From the NCBI GenBank assembly GCA_947476285.1, contig CANJPU010000021.1, forward strand, positions 1 through 64,000: a stretch of DNA of 64,000 nucleotides, in the 5' to 3' direction. Both the position numbers and the translations under genes were made by a program. Origin of the DNA: Comamonadaceae bacterium (lineage in GTDB: Bacteria > Pseudomonadota > Gammaproteobacteria > Burkholderiales > Burkholderiaceae_C). Positions 45,970 to 55,277 of the stretch are shown one piece after another. The notes under the pieces were generated by a model, which had not been told where the DNA came from, ran no database searches, and saw nothing but the letters and a program-made list of their open reading frames with translations. Positions within the stretch are counted from its first letter, which is position 1. The number at the start of each line of letters is the position of its first letter.

Positions 45970-47681
45970 CAGGCGGCTATTTTGTCAAATGAAGCGGGGC
46001 TCGCAAGGGATCGGTCTGTGGCGGCAAATCGCACCGCGAACTCATTGCCCTCCCGTGGCGCCGATGCCACGCTGGCGATCCGTCTATAGTAATTGAGCGT
46101 GGCTGCATGACGCTCACACAGCTCCCGGCAAATATACAGGCCCAGGCCGCTGGAGCGGCTTTCGGACGAGAAGAAGGGCTCGAACAGGTGACGCTGCACG
46201 ACCGGGTCCAGCGGCGCGCTGTCGCTCCACACATGCAGAACGCAATGCTTGGCTTCGATGCTGCTGAACACCAGGATTGAATCGCTGCCTTCACCCGCAT
46301 AACGCAGCGCGTTGTCCAGCAGGTTGACCAGCACCCGACGCAGATGGTCGGTATCAAAGGGCACCTGCAGGTCTGGCGCGCCCGCCACCAGCCTCAGCCG
46401 ATGCGACGCGCCGGTCTGCGCGGCCCAGTCCTCGCACACGGCGGCCACCGCAGCGTCCAGATCCAGCAGCGGCGGTGCCGACAAGCCCTGGTGGTGCACG
46501 CGGGAGATTTCCAGAATCTCGTCGACGATCCTGGCCAGCCGTTGCGTGTTCTTGCGCACCAGGGAACTCAATTGCTGCAGGGCGGGCTCATGCAGGTCCT
46601 CTTCCATCAGGGCGTTGGCCTGGGAGATCGCAGCCAGGGGGTTGCGGATTTCATGCGCCACAGCGGCCGACATGCGGCCCATCGCGGCCAGCTTTTCGGT
46701 GCGAAGCCGCGCCTCGATCTCGCGCAGGTCTTGCAGGAACATCACGCACAGGCTTTCGGCCTGGTGTTCATTGGATACGGTCAGGCGCGTGCGCACATGC
46801 AGCCGTCGCCCGGCGATTGTGAGTTCGGCTTGCTGCGGGGTGCGCTGCGCAAGCGTACTCAGCGCCAACTCGCCCAGCGGTTCCCAATCAGGGCGCTGTG
46901 CCAGGTCAAAGCCCGTCGGCGAGCTCGCAGACTCCACGCCCAGCAAGGATCGGGCAGCCGGGTTGGCCGCGTGCACACGACGCAGCGGATCCACCACCAG
47001 CACGCCATCAGCCAGCGTCTCAATGACCAGTTCATTGACCTGAGCCTGCATGCGCGCAGCCTTCTGGCTTTGCCGGGCCGCCAGTTCTTCACGCGCCAGC
47101 CAAGCCGACAATTGATTGACCAATATGGCCAGCGCGAAATAACCGATGCCGGTCAGTCCTGCCTGGAAGAAGCGGGCGGCTGTATCTGTGAGTAAATGAA
47201 GCGAGAAAATCCAGGCGTCAGCCAGCAGCAGCAACGTTACCGCTGCGGCCGTGCCAAGTGCCAGCAGGGTTGAGCCCAGCACGGAAGCCATCAGTACCGG
47301 CAGCGCGTACAAAGGCGAGTAATTGATGCCGCCCGCCTGCAGGAATTGCAGCGTCGAGAAAGCCAGTAGATCGACGCCGATGGTGGAGACCCATTGCGCA
47401 TCGAAGGTCTTGCCCGGCGCCCGCGGCCGAGCGTAGATGCGCACCGCCAGCGCCGCCAGGAAGTAGGCCGTGCACATTCCAACCAGCCAGCGACTGGTGG
47501 TGGGCGCCGGTGCCAGGGTGTAAAGCGTGGCCAGCAAACCCAGCAGCACCAGCGCGATGCTCACCCGCGCGGTACCAAAGCCAAGCCACAGACGAGTAAA
47601 GGATGAATCCTCGCCGAGCACAGCCTCTTTGGGCCCAGCAGGATCGGGAAGGCTTGCGCCGTTCAACTCAGCTCTCGTCAC
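45969..47681 (-). CDS. pilS: sensor histidine kinase, PilS-like
   Basis: 570 residues. About six membrane segments (residues 35-190) resemble the PilS sensor part, followed by a PAS-like region (VIETLADGVLVVDPLRRVHAANPAA), the H-box AAVAHEIRNPLAAI and an ATPase domain with NLLDNALRYA and SSGLGLYICRELCERH. It is coupled to the response regulator by a one-base overlap, so the pair forms one system. PilS in Pseudomonas senses pilin in the membrane. Confidence 0.92.
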   Translation of the reverse strand: MTRAELNGASLPDPAGPKEAVLGEDSSFTRLWLGFGTARVSIALVLLGLLATLYTLAPAPTTSRWLVGMCTAYFLAALAVRIYARPRAPGKTFDAQWVSTIGVDLLAFSTLQFLQAGGINYSPLYALPVLMASVLGSTLLALGTAAAVTLLLLADAWIFSLHLLTDTAARFFQAGLTGIGYFALAILVNQLSAWLAREELAARQSQKAARMQAQVNELVIETLADGVLVVDPLRRVHAANPAARSLLGVESASSPTGFDLAQRPDWEPLGELALSTLAQRTPQQAELTIAGRRLHVRTRLTVSNEHQAESLCVMFLQDLREIEARLRTEKLAAMGRMSAAVAHEIRNPLAAISQANALMEEDLHEPALQQLSSLVRKNTQRLARIVDEILEISRVHHQGLSAPPLLDLDAAVAAVCEDWAAQTGASHRLRLVAGAPDLQVPFDTDHLRRVLVNLLDNALRYAGEGSDSILVFSSIEAKHCVLHVWSDSAPLDPVVQRHLFEPFFSSESRSSGLGLYICRELCERHAATLNYYRRIASVASAPREGNEFAVRFAATDRSLASPASFDKIAA

Positions 47682-47901
47682 GCTGGCGATGCTCGGCGCA
47701 GCAGTAAAGTTGACCGTAAGGTCCGGGCAGGGCGTCTGATCGCGGCAAGTGCAGGTCGCATACGGGGCAGCGCACCATGTCTTGTGTGTCGGTTGGCTTG
47801 TCAGGGCGCGGCTGCGAGTCGCGACGATCGCTGGCGCCGCGCGGCCTGCGGATCATCCACACCAGGCCCAACACCACCAGAATGAGCACCAGGTATTTCA
47901 T
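47668..47901 (-). CDS. PP0621-family small membrane-anchored protein
   Basis: 77 residues from ATG 47901. One N-terminal membrane segment (MKYLVLILVVLGLVWMIRRP) is followed by a polar linker and a zinc-binding-like C-terminus (VRCPVCDLHLPRSDALPGPYGQLYCCAEH). It shares an ATGA overlap with the CcsA-like gene before it and overlaps pilS by 14 bp. The family is found next to pilS in betaproteobacteria; its function is unknown. Confidence 0.88.
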   Translation of the reverse strand: MKYLVLILVVLGLVWMIRRPRGASDRRDSQPRPDKPTDTQDMVRCPVCDLHLPRSDALPGPYGQLYCCAEHRQRDES

Positions 47902-48701
47902 GTGTTTCGCCCAAGCACCACTTCCAGCACGAAGCGCGATCCGGCATAGGCCAGCAGCAACAAGAGCGAGCCAACGTAAAGCACCCGCACCGCCTTGCGT
48001 CCGCGCCAGCCCATGCGCAGGCGCGCGAACAGCAGGAATGCGAATACCAACCATGCCAGGATGGAGAACACCATCTTGTGGTCCAGCCGCCCCGAACGAC
48101 CCTGGCCGTACAAGGCATCGCCAAATACCCAGCCGGCCAGCAGTGTGGCGGTCAGCAGGATGAAACCGGCGGTGGCAAAGCGGAAAGTCAGGCGCTCCAG
48201 TGTCAAAAGTGGCAAGCCGGCCTGCGGATCAGTCGCCATGCGGATGCTTTTCTCCGCGCGCATCATCAGCCAGGCATGCACCACGGCGGCGGCGAACAAG
48301 CCATAAGAGGCAATGCCCAGCGCCCAATGCAGCGCCAGCCAGGGCGAGGCGGCAGAGTGCAGCGGCGTGCCTGGGAACTGCAGGGCCAGCAGGACCGCAA
48401 GGCATCCCAGCCCGCAGAGCGCCCAGCGCGCCTGCAATTGAGGAAACACTTGTTGCTCCACCGCGTACACAGTTAGCACCAGCCAGGCCGTGACCGACAG
48501 CGCGGGCGCGAAGCCAAAGCGCGCGGGCGTGCCCAGCAGGCCCCAGGCCAGCACCACCGCATGCAAAAGCCACGCGATCCAAAGGGCGGTGCGGGCCATG
48601 CGCTCGGACAGCCGCGCTGCGCCGGCGGCGGGCACCGCGTAGGCGGCCGCCGCGAGCAGCGTCAGCACAAGGTTGGCAACAGGCGCACTGGATAGAATCA
48701 T
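47898..48701 (-). CDS. CcsA-like cytochrome c assembly family membrane protein
   Basis: 267 residues, about eight membrane segments. The family features are PWLALHWALGIASYGLFAAAVVHAWLM, and LLAGWVFGDALYGQGRSGRLDHKMVFSILAWLVFAFLLFARLRMGWRG, with the histidines at LHW, HKM and VVH. The tryptophan-rich WWD motif of true haem handlers is not seen, so it is the YpjD/CcsA-like branch. It is the first gene of the tightly overlapped pilS/pilR/ampD run and is divergent from ffh with 45 bp between them. Confidence 0.85.
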   Translation of the reverse strand: MILSSAPVANLVLTLLAAAAYAVPAAGAARLSERMARTALWIAWLLHAVVLAWGLLGTPARFGFAPALSVTAWLVLTVYAVEQQVFPQLQARWALCGLGCLAVLLALQFPGTPLHSAASPWLALHWALGIASYGLFAAAVVHAWLMMRAEKSIRMATDPQAGLPLLTLERLTFRFATAGFILLTATLLAGWVFGDALYGQGRSGRLDHKMVFSILAWLVFAFLLFARLRMGWRGRKAVRVLYVGSLLLLLAYAGSRFVLEVVLGRNT

Positions 48702-48746
48702 GGGGTCACAGTTTATAGCCTTGCTTCGCAGCGGCCACCTGTTTTT

Positions 48747-50111
48747 ATGGCCTCAGCCCTCTCCGACAAACTCTCACGCCTGGCCAAAGAACTCCGCGGT
48801 CAGGCCCGAATCACCGAAACCAACGTGCAGGACATGCTGCGCGAGGTTCGGATGGCCCTGCTCGAAGCCGACGTGGCCCTGCCGGTGGTGCGCGACTTCA
48901 TCGCGCGCGTCAAGGAAAAAGCTCTTGGGCAGGAAGTCCTGGGCTCGCTCTCGCCCGGCCAGGCTCTGGTGGGCATTGTCAGCCGCGAACTGGCCGCCAC
49001 CATGGGCCAGGGCATCAGCGACATCAATCTGCAGGCGCAGCCACCGGCGGTGATCCTCATGGCCGGCCTGCAAGGTGCGGGCAAGACCACCACCACCGCG
49101 AAGCTTGCCAAGCATCTGATCGAAAAGCGCAAGAAGAAGGTGCTCACGGTCTCAGGCGACGTCTACCGCCCCGCCGCCATCGAGCAGCTCAAGACCGTCA
49201 CCGCCCAGGCCGGGGCCGAGTGGTTCCCAAGCTCGCCCGACCAGAAACCGGTGGACATCGTCCGCGCCGCGCTCGACTACGCCAAGCGCCAGTATTTCGA
49301 TGTGCTGCTGGTTGACACGGCAGGGCGCCTCGCGATCGATGAAGTGCTGATGCGCGAGATCAAGGAGCTGCACGCCGCGCTCAATCCGGTGGAAACCTTG
49401 TTTGTCGTTGACGCCATGCAAGGGCAAGACGCGGTCAACACCGCCCGGGCCTTCAAAGAGGCCCTGCCGCTGACCGGCATCATTCTGACCAAGCTCGACG
49501 GTGACTCGCGCGGTGGTGCGGCTCTGTCAGTGCGGCAGATCACCGGCGCGCCCATCAAGTTCGCTGGCGTCAGCGAAAAGATCGACGGGCTCGAAGTCTT
49601 CGACGCCGAGCGTCATGCCGGCCGCATCCTGGGTATGGGCGACATCGTCGCACTGGTCGAGCAAGTCACGGCCGGCGTGGACATGCAGGCTGCGCAGAAG
49701 CTCGCGGCCAAGGTTAAGAGCGGCGCGGGCTTTGACCTCAATGATTTTCTCTCGCAAATCCAGCAGATGAAAAGCATGGGCGGGCTGTCCAGCCTGATGG
49801 ACAAGCTGCCTGCGCAGATGGCGGCCAAGGCTGGGCAGGTCGATATGAACAAGGCCGAGCGCGACATTCGGCGCAAGGAAGGCATCATCCAGAGCATGAC
49901 GCCGCTGGAGCGGCGCAAGCCAGAGCTGATCAAAGCCACCCGCAAACGCCGCATCGCCGCCGGCGCCGGTGTGCAGGTTCAGGAAGTCAACCGCATGCTC
50001 AATGAGTTCGAGCAGATGCAGGGAATGATGAAAAAGATGAAGGGCGGCGGCCTGATGAAGATGATGAAGCGCATGGGCGGGGGCAAGGGCATGCCCAAGA
50101 TGCCGTTTTAG
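48747..50111 (+). CDS. ffh: signal recognition particle protein Ffh
   Basis: 454 residues. The N domain is followed by the G domain with GLQGAGKTTTTAKLAKHL, DVYRPAAIEQL, LVDTAGRLAIDEVLM and ILTKLDGDSRGGAALS. The methionine-rich M domain closes with MQGMMKKMKGGGLMKMMKRM. Ffh binds 4.5S RNA and targets nascent membrane proteins to FtsY. No 4.5S RNA gene was seen nearby. Confidence 0.98.
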   Translation: MASALSDKLSRLAKELRGQARITETNVQDMLREVRMALLEADVALPVVRDFIARVKEKALGQEVLGSLSPGQALVGIVSRELAATMGQGISDINLQAQPPAVILMAGLQGAGKTTTTAKLAKHLIEKRKKKVLTVSGDVYRPAAIEQLKTVTAQAGAEWFPSSPDQKPVDIVRAALDYAKRQYFDVLLVDTAGRLAIDEVLMREIKELHAALNPVETLFVVDAMQGQDAVNTARAFKEALPLTGIILTKLDGDSRGGAALSVRQITGAPIKFAGVSEKIDGLEVFDAERHAGRILGMGDIVALVEQVTAGVDMQAAQKLAAKVKSGAGFDLNDFLSQIQQMKSMGGLSSLMDKLPAQMAAKAGQVDMNKAERDIRRKEGIIQSMTPLERRKPELIKATRKRRIAAGAGVQVQEVNRMLNEFEQMQGMMKKMKGGGLMKMMKRMGGGKGMPKMPF

Positions 50112-50124
50112 GCAACAGCCCCAA

Positions 50125-51465
50125 TCACACGCTTGCCATCACCACTTCACCGCGCAAGGTGTAGGCCGAGGCTGCGGTGATCGACACATCCAGCATCTGC
50201 CCCACCAGACGTGCCGGGCCGTGGAAGTTGACCACGCGGTTGCATTCGGTACGGCCCATCAACTCGGGTGCGTCGGTGGTGGACTTGCGGGACGGCCCTT
50301 CGACCAGAATGCGCTGCACCGTGCCCACGCGAGAGGCGCTGATGCGCGCGACATTGGCCTCGATCACGCGCTGCAGTTCATGCAGGCGGCGCAGCTTGGT
50401 TTCATGCGGCGTGTCGTCGTGCAAAGTGGCTGCCGGCGTGCCCGGGCGGGGGCTGAAGATGAAACTGAATGAATTGTCGTAGCCTACATCGGTGATGAGC
50501 TTCATCATCTTGCCAAAGTCTTCTTCGGTCTCGCCCGGGAAGCCAACGATGAAGTCGCTGGACAGCGCCAACTCAGGCCTGATCGCCCGCAGCTTGCGGA
50601 TGGTGCTCTTGTATTCCATTGCGGTGTAGCCGCGTTTCATCGCCATCAGGATGCGATCGCTGCCGTGCTGCACCGGCAGGTGCAGGTGGCTCACCAGCTT
50701 GGGTAGCCTGGCATAGGCGTCGATCAGGCGCTGGGTGAATTCATTGGGATGGCTGGTGGTGTAGCGGATGCGCTCGATGCCCGGGATGTCGGCCACATAT
50801 TCGAGCAGCAGGGCAAAATCGGCAATCTCGGATGACTCGCCCATCTTGCCGCGGTAGGCGTTGACGTTCTGGCCCAGCAGCGTCACTTCTCGCACGCCCT
50901 GGTCGGCCAGGCCCGCCACTTCTTCCAGCACGTCATCGAAGGGGCGCGAGACTTCTTCGCCGCGGGTGTAGGGCACCACGCAGTAGCTGCAATACTTGGA
51001 GCAGCCTTCCATGATGCTCACGAAGGCGCTGGGCCCTTCCACGCGGGCAGGCGGCAGATTGTCGAATTTTTCGATTTCGGGAAAGCTGATGTCCACCTGC
51101 GGCTGCTGCTGCCGTTCGCGTTGGCGCAGCAGCTCGGGCAGGCGGTGCAGGGTCTGCGGGCCGAACACCACATCCACGAAAGGCGCGCGCTCGATGATCG
51201 CCGCGCCCTCCTGGCTGGCCACGCAACCGCCCACGCCGATCAGGACGCCCTTTTGCTTGAGGTGCTTGACGCGGCCCAGATCGCTGAAGACTTTTTCTTG
51301 TGCTTTCTCGCGCACCGAACAGGTGTTGAAGAGAATCAGGTCGGCCTCTTCCACGTTCTGCGTCTGCTCGTAGCCCTGCGCTGCATGCATCACATCGGCC
51401 ATCTTGTCCGAGTCGTACTCGTTCATCTGGCAGCCGAAGGTCTTGATAAAAACTTTCCTGCTCAT
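50125..51465 (-). CDS. miaB: tRNA-2-methylthio-N6-dimethylallyladenosine synthase MiaB
   Basis: 446 residues. The N-terminal UPF0004 domain has [15 protein letters not shown] with the first cluster cysteines and [20 protein letters not shown]. The radical-SAM motif is [19 protein letters not shown]. The C-terminal TRAM domain ends with [22 protein letters not shown]. It adds a methylthio group to A37 of tRNAs. It is convergent with ffh, 13 bp apart, and followed upstream by a small secreted protein gene. Confidence 0.98.
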   Translation of the reverse strand: MSRKVFIKTFGCQMNEYDSDKMADVMHAAQGYEQTQNVEEADLILFNTCSVREKAQEKVFSDLGRVKHLKQKGVLIGVGGCVASQEGAAIIERAPFVDVVFGPQTLHRLPELLRQRERQQQPQVDISFPEIEKFDNLPPARVEGPSAFVSIMEGCSKYCSYCVVPYTRGEEVSRPFDDVLEEVAGLADQGVREVTLLGQNVNAYRGKMGESSEIADFALLLEYVADIPGIERIRYTTSHPNEFTQRLIDAYARLPKLVSHLHLPVQHGSDRILMAMKRGYTAMEYKSTIRKLRAIRPELALSSDFIVGFPGETEEDFGKMMKLITDVGYDNSFSFIFSPRPGTPAATLHDDTPHETKLRRLHELQRVIEANVARISASRVGTVQRILVEGPSRKSTTDAPELMGRTECNRVVNFHGPARLVGQMLDVSITAASAYTLRGEVVMASV

Positions 51466-51478
51466 GACGGCATCCGGT

Positions 51479-51904
51479 CTAGCGACGTGCGCCGAAGATC
51501 AGCGAGAGCACTTCCTGGAACAGCCGCACACCCTCGCTGCCGTTGGCGTTGACACCGCCAAGCTTGCTGTATTCCTCAGCCGTGAGAATCCACACCTCAT
51601 GAACCAGCCCCGCCGCATCCCGGCGGTACACCACCGGCAAGGTCTTGCCGGCGATGCCGCCCGACAGCAGCAGCATGTTGTTCAGGTCGCGGATGCGCGA
51701 GCCCGGTGAGAGCCGGTCGGGCTTGCCGTCCAGCGTGATCTGCGGCGGCGCAGTGACCCTCATCTGGGCCAGCACCACATCCTTGGGCGCGGATCGCTGT
51801 ATGCCCTGGGCGAGGGCGGAGGCGGGAATGATGAAGACCGGCGCCACCAGTGCCGCGCATGCGGCCAAACTCAGGCGTGCCAGTATCTTGTAGCAGCGGT
51901 TCAT
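51479..51904 (-). CDS. small secreted hypothetical protein (141 aa)
   Basis: 141 residues from ATG 51904. A signal peptide ([20 protein letters not shown], cleavage near ALAQ) precedes a mature protein with [27 protein letters not shown] and [23 protein letters not shown]. No family with known function is recognised. It lies 13 bp before miaB on the same strand and could be co-transcribed. It is probably periplasmic. Confidence 0.75.
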   Translation of the reverse strand: MNRCYKILARLSLAACAALVAPVFIIPASALAQGIQRSAPKDVVLAQMRVTAPPQITLDGKPDRLSPGSRIRDLNNMLLLSGGIAGKTLPVVYRRDAAGLVHEVWILTAEEYSKLGGVNANGSEGVRLFQEVLSLIFGARR

Positions 51905-52001
51905 GGTGTCAATCCAGAGGCTGTCAAAGAAAAGAGAGGCGCTGCATGCAGCAGGCCTCACGGCGAGTGCGAAGTGTACCAAAGGCCTCGCCGACGCCGC
52001 C

Positions 52002-52982
52002 TCAGTCTTCCTTGATGCCCGCTTCGCGAACGAGCTTGATGAAAGCGTCGAGATCCGTTCGCATCGTCTTTTGCATTTCCTCGGAGGAGGTGCTTTCCAC
52101 TTGCAGGCCGGCCATGTTCAAGCGCTTTTGCACATCGGGGTGTGCCGCCGCCTGGCGAACGCCTTCATTGAGCGCGCGCAGGACTTCGGCTGGAAGCCCG
52201 GGGGGTGCGAGCACGCCCCACCAGATTTCCAGCGAGTAACCTGGCAGACCTGATTCGGCCACGGTTGGAACATTGGGTAGATCGGGCAGTCGGCCCTTGC
52301 CGGTTACGGCGATGGCGCGCACTTGACCGGCCTTGACGCTGGTCAACGCGGACTGGGTCACCTGAAACACCAATTGCACCTGTCCGCCGATGAGATCGGT
52401 CTGCGCGGGCGCGCTGCCTTTGTAGGGGACATGCGTCATCTCGATGCCCGCCGCACGCGCGAACATCTCTCCTGCGATGTGCGGGCTGGTTCCTGTACCC
52501 GCGGACCCATAGGCCAGCCGCCTCGTCTTGGCCAGCGCGATCAGCTCCCGAATGTTGTTGGCGGGAACCGAGGGATGCACTTCCACCACCAACTGCGCCG
52601 AGCCCACCATCGAGACCGGCGTGAAATCATCCACCGCCTTGTAGGGCACGACCTTGGGGCTCACGGCGGCCTGTATCAAGTGTGAGCTGCCGGTCAGCAA
52701 CAGGGTGTAGCCGTCGGGGACCGCACGCGCAACCGCGTCGGCGCCGATCGAGCCGCTGGCGCCGGCCCGGTTCTCCACAATCACCGGTTGCTTCCAGATT
52801 TCACTCAGGCGCTGACTCACCGCGCGTGCGATCTGGTCGTTGCCGCCTCCGGGCGGATAGCCCACGATCATCTTGACTGGACGGTTCGGGAAAGAGCTGC
52901 CCTGTGCCATGGCGGTGCCGGCGCACAGGGCCAGCAGCATGCCAGTGGTGTAGGCGAGGCGGGATATCCAGGTGTGTTTCAT
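52002..52982 (-). CDS. Bug/TctC-family periplasmic solute-binding protein
   Basis: 326 residues with signal peptide MKHTWISRLAYTTGMLLALC and cleavage near AMAQ, then FPNRPVKMIVGYPPGGGNDQ. The loop ENRAGASGSIGADAVARAVPD and PYKGSAPAQTDLIGGQVQLV fit the family. It lies 53 bp downstream of an MmgE/PrpD gene on the same strand, so its ligand may be the acid processed by that protein. No membrane partners are present. Confidence 0.92.
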   Translation of the reverse strand: MKHTWISRLAYTTGMLLALCAGTAMAQGSSFPNRPVKMIVGYPPGGGNDQIARAVSQRLSEIWKQPVIVENRAGASGSIGADAVARAVPDGYTLLLTGSSHLIQAAVSPKVVPYKAVDDFTPVSMVGSAQLVVEVHPSVPANNIRELIALAKTRRLAYGSAGTGTSPHIAGEMFARAAGIEMTHVPYKGSAPAQTDLIGGQVQLVFQVTQSALTSVKAGQVRAIAVTGKGRLPDLPNVPTVAESGLPGYSLEIWWGVLAPPGLPAEVLRALNEGVRQAAAHPDVQKRLNMAGLQVESTSSEEMQKTMRTDLDAFIKLVREAGIKED

Positions 52983-53035
52983 GGCGTGTTCGCGGGTTGG
53001 AGTTGGAGGTCAAGGGTCAGCTAGGGAGTGCAGGT

Positions 53036-54391
53036 TCAAACGGCCGGCCCCAGCAAGCGCATCAGGTTCCCCAGCGCAGCCCGCTCATCGATGTCGCGCA
53101 CCGCTTGCTTGATGGCGCTTGCGCGTGCCGCGCCCAGACCGGCGCCGACCAGTTCGTCGAACTTGGCCTCCAGCTCCTGGGTCGTCAGGGGGCGGCTTGG
53201 GTCACCTCGGGCCACTGCGGCGTATTCGGAAACGGTGCGTCCATCGCGCAGGGAAAGCGTGATGCGAGAAGGCCGTTGTTCGGGTGCGAGGGCATCGAGC
53301 TCGGGATCGAACTTCACGGTGCAGGCGGCGGCCAGGCGCGCGACTTCTGGCTCGGCGACATGGGCCTGCGTGAACACAGACTGATCGCAACGCCCATTGA
53401 CCAGCGTGAGCGCCAGACTCACCGGAAAAGATTCTTTGGCTGCCAGCACATTGGCCGGGCGCGGCTCGATGTTGTCACGCGCTGGCGCAGCGAAGGTGTC
53501 GGCACGCACCGAGACGATGTCGCTGCCGGTCAGGCCGTGGCGTTTGCACAAGTCAAGCGCGGCGTCGATGCCGCTTTGGAAGTTGCGGCAGCAGGCGTGA
53601 ATCTTGAAATAGCTGCGCATCAGCTCCCACTGACTGCCAAGCCCAGCCTGCGCGACCTCACGGTCGAAATGTTCAGCCGAGACATGGCCGAACACATGTG
53701 AGACATCGTCGTCACTGCCGGTAAAGCCGGCCTGCACCCAGCGTGGTGCCATGACTGCGTTGGCCGCGCCCTGACCCGAATACAAGTCACGCACCGTCGC
53801 GCCCTGCGTGGCTGCCTGCCAGGAGGTGGCCAGCGTCATCGGTGCTGCGACATTCATGGACTGGCGTATGTCGCTCTCATTCATGCCCATCAGGCGCGCG
53901 ACTGCGGCAGCGGCACCCAGCGTGCCCCAGGTGCCGCTGGGGTGCATGCTCTCGCGCACCCGGCAGGCCATGCCCATCCGGGCGGAGATTTCATAGGCGG
54001 CCACCAGCGCGGTGAGCATGTCGCCGCTGCTGACCTCGCGCTCCTGCGCCACCGCAAGCACGGCCGGCAGCACGTAGGTTCCCACATGTCCTCGCGCATA
54101 TTTGTGGCCCTCGTCCAGCACGTGGGCGCAAGCTGCGGTCGCGTTCACCATGGCTGCATCGGCAGCGTCGCCGCGAGTGCCGTCGCCAAAGAAATGACTT
54201 TGACCCTGGGAGCCGCGCCGGCGCAGCATGGCGCAGAGCGCGCCCACGCGCGGCTCTCGGGCACCTGCCACCATCACCGCAATGGAATCGAGCAGCAGCC
54301 ACTGCGTCCGATCAACCACCTGCGGAGGCAGGTCGGCCCAACGCAAGCCAGCGGCAAACTGGGCAATGCGGTCCAGATAGGAAGAGGACAT
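53036..54391 (-). CDS. MmgE/PrpD family protein
   Basis: 451 residues, the family's normal length. Landmarks are WLLLDSIAVMVAGAREPRV, FFGDGTRGDAADAAMVNATAACAHVLDEGHKYARGHVGTYVLPA and KIHACCRNFQSGIDAALDL. PrpD is 2-methylcitrate dehydratase, but many members act on other acids such as itaconate or aconitate. Here the partner is a Bug receptor and not the methylcitrate genes, so a different substrate is likely. It is 39 bp after a lipoprotein gene. Confidence 0.9.
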   Translation of the reverse strand: MSSSYLDRIAQFAAGLRWADLPPQVVDRTQWLLLDSIAVMVAGAREPRVGALCAMLRRRGSQGQSHFFGDGTRGDAADAAMVNATAACAHVLDEGHKYARGHVGTYVLPAVLAVAQEREVSSGDMLTALVAAYEISARMGMACRVRESMHPSGTWGTLGAAAAVARLMGMNESDIRQSMNVAAPMTLATSWQAATQGATVRDLYSGQGAANAVMAPRWVQAGFTGSDDDVSHVFGHVSAEHFDREVAQAGLGSQWELMRSYFKIHACCRNFQSGIDAALDLCKRHGLTGSDIVSVRADTFAAPARDNIEPRPANVLAAKESFPVSLALTLVNGRCDQSVFTQAHVAEPEVARLAAACTVKFDPELDALAPEQRPSRITLSLRDGRTVSEYAAVARGDPSRPLTTQELEAKFDELVGAGLGAARASAIKQAVRDIDERAALGNLMRLLGPAV

Positions 54392-54430
54392 GCGTGGCTC
54401 CTGGGCTGGGCGCGTGGGCCGGTGCTTGTT

Positions 54431-55099
54431 TTACTTGGTTGCGAAGCAGTAGAACAAGCCAGCCCCACCCACCCGCACCAGCGAGGGCATGTCGCAGCCT
54501 GGTGAGATGTGCGAGGAGTTCCACGACACATTGGCGATCGGGTCGGGGTTGGTGCCGGTGCGGTTGTGGTGCCCCGACATCGCGCCGCCAGTGGTGCTGC
54601 TGGTCCAGTTGCGGCAGCTTGCGTCCTGGCCTGAGGGCATGGCGGTGCCGTCGGGCTGAGAGCCGGTCATGATGTCGTGTTTGTTTTCCGGGTCGGGCCG
54701 CGCGGGTACCACTGCGCCGGATTCGGTCAGGGCGGTTGCCTTGTTGATGTTGTTGTTGCCATGCAGTTCGGCGACGTTGAGCGCGATGACGACGCCCTTG
54801 GCATTGACCCACGGGCCATTGCCGATTCGGTCGCGTGCATTGACTGCCCGGGAGCCATCGATGGACTGTGCGCTCAGGTAGGCGCGCCAGCCTCTGCCGC
54901 CGATGCCCGCTGCAGATGCCAGCTTCTCGCAGTAGGCGTCCGCACCGGCCAGGCCACCGAGGTCGCCGGCTTTGCCAGGGTTGGTGCTGGTGATGAAGAA
55001 TGTTGTAGGCGAACCAGTGAGATACAAGTTGGTGCAGGCGGCCAGGGATGCGGCTGCAAGGCTTGCGGCGATGATGCCGCGCAGGGCGATTGTCTTCAT
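54431..55099 (-). CDS. secreted lipoprotein, C-type-lectin-like fold (DUF1554-like)
   Basis: 222 residues from ATG 55099. The N-terminus MKTIALRGIIAASLAAASLAAC carries a lipobox (LAAC), so the protein is probably a lipid-anchored one. The body has GDLGGLAGADAYCEKLASAAG, WRAYLSAQSIDGSRAVNARDRIG and CRNWTSSTTGGAMSGHHNRTG, with paired cysteines, a pattern of endostatin/lectin-like secreted domains. The ligand is unknown. It precedes the PrpD-type gene in the same direction. Confidence 0.78.
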   Translation of the reverse strand: MKTIALRGIIAASLAAASLAACTNLYLTGSPTTFFITSTNPGKAGDLGGLAGADAYCEKLASAAGIGGRGWRAYLSAQSIDGSRAVNARDRIGNGPWVNAKGVVIALNVAELHGNNNINKATALTESGAVVPARPDPENKHDIMTGSQPDGTAMPSGQDASCRNWTSSTTGGAMSGHHNRTGTNPDPIANVSWNSSHISPGCDMPSLVRVGGAGLFYCFATK

Positions 55100-55277
55100 A
55101 CTTTTCTCTCCACTTTCTTGATGTGCGGACGCAATGGTTGGACGGACCCAGGTGTTTCCCATGGGGCGCGCAAACCCTCGGTGTGGATGGGTTCCACTCA
55201 CGCAGACTGCGGCGCTTCGATTATGGTTTCGAGGAAGTGGTTTGCGAGTGCGGGGATTCCCGCGGACAGGCCGCCGA

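Noticed and set aside
44509-47681. NtrC/NtrB instead of PilR/PilS
   Set aside because: The kinase has the multi-helix membrane sensor of PilS and the gene order with a PP0621 gene is that of pilSR loci; no glnA is nearby.
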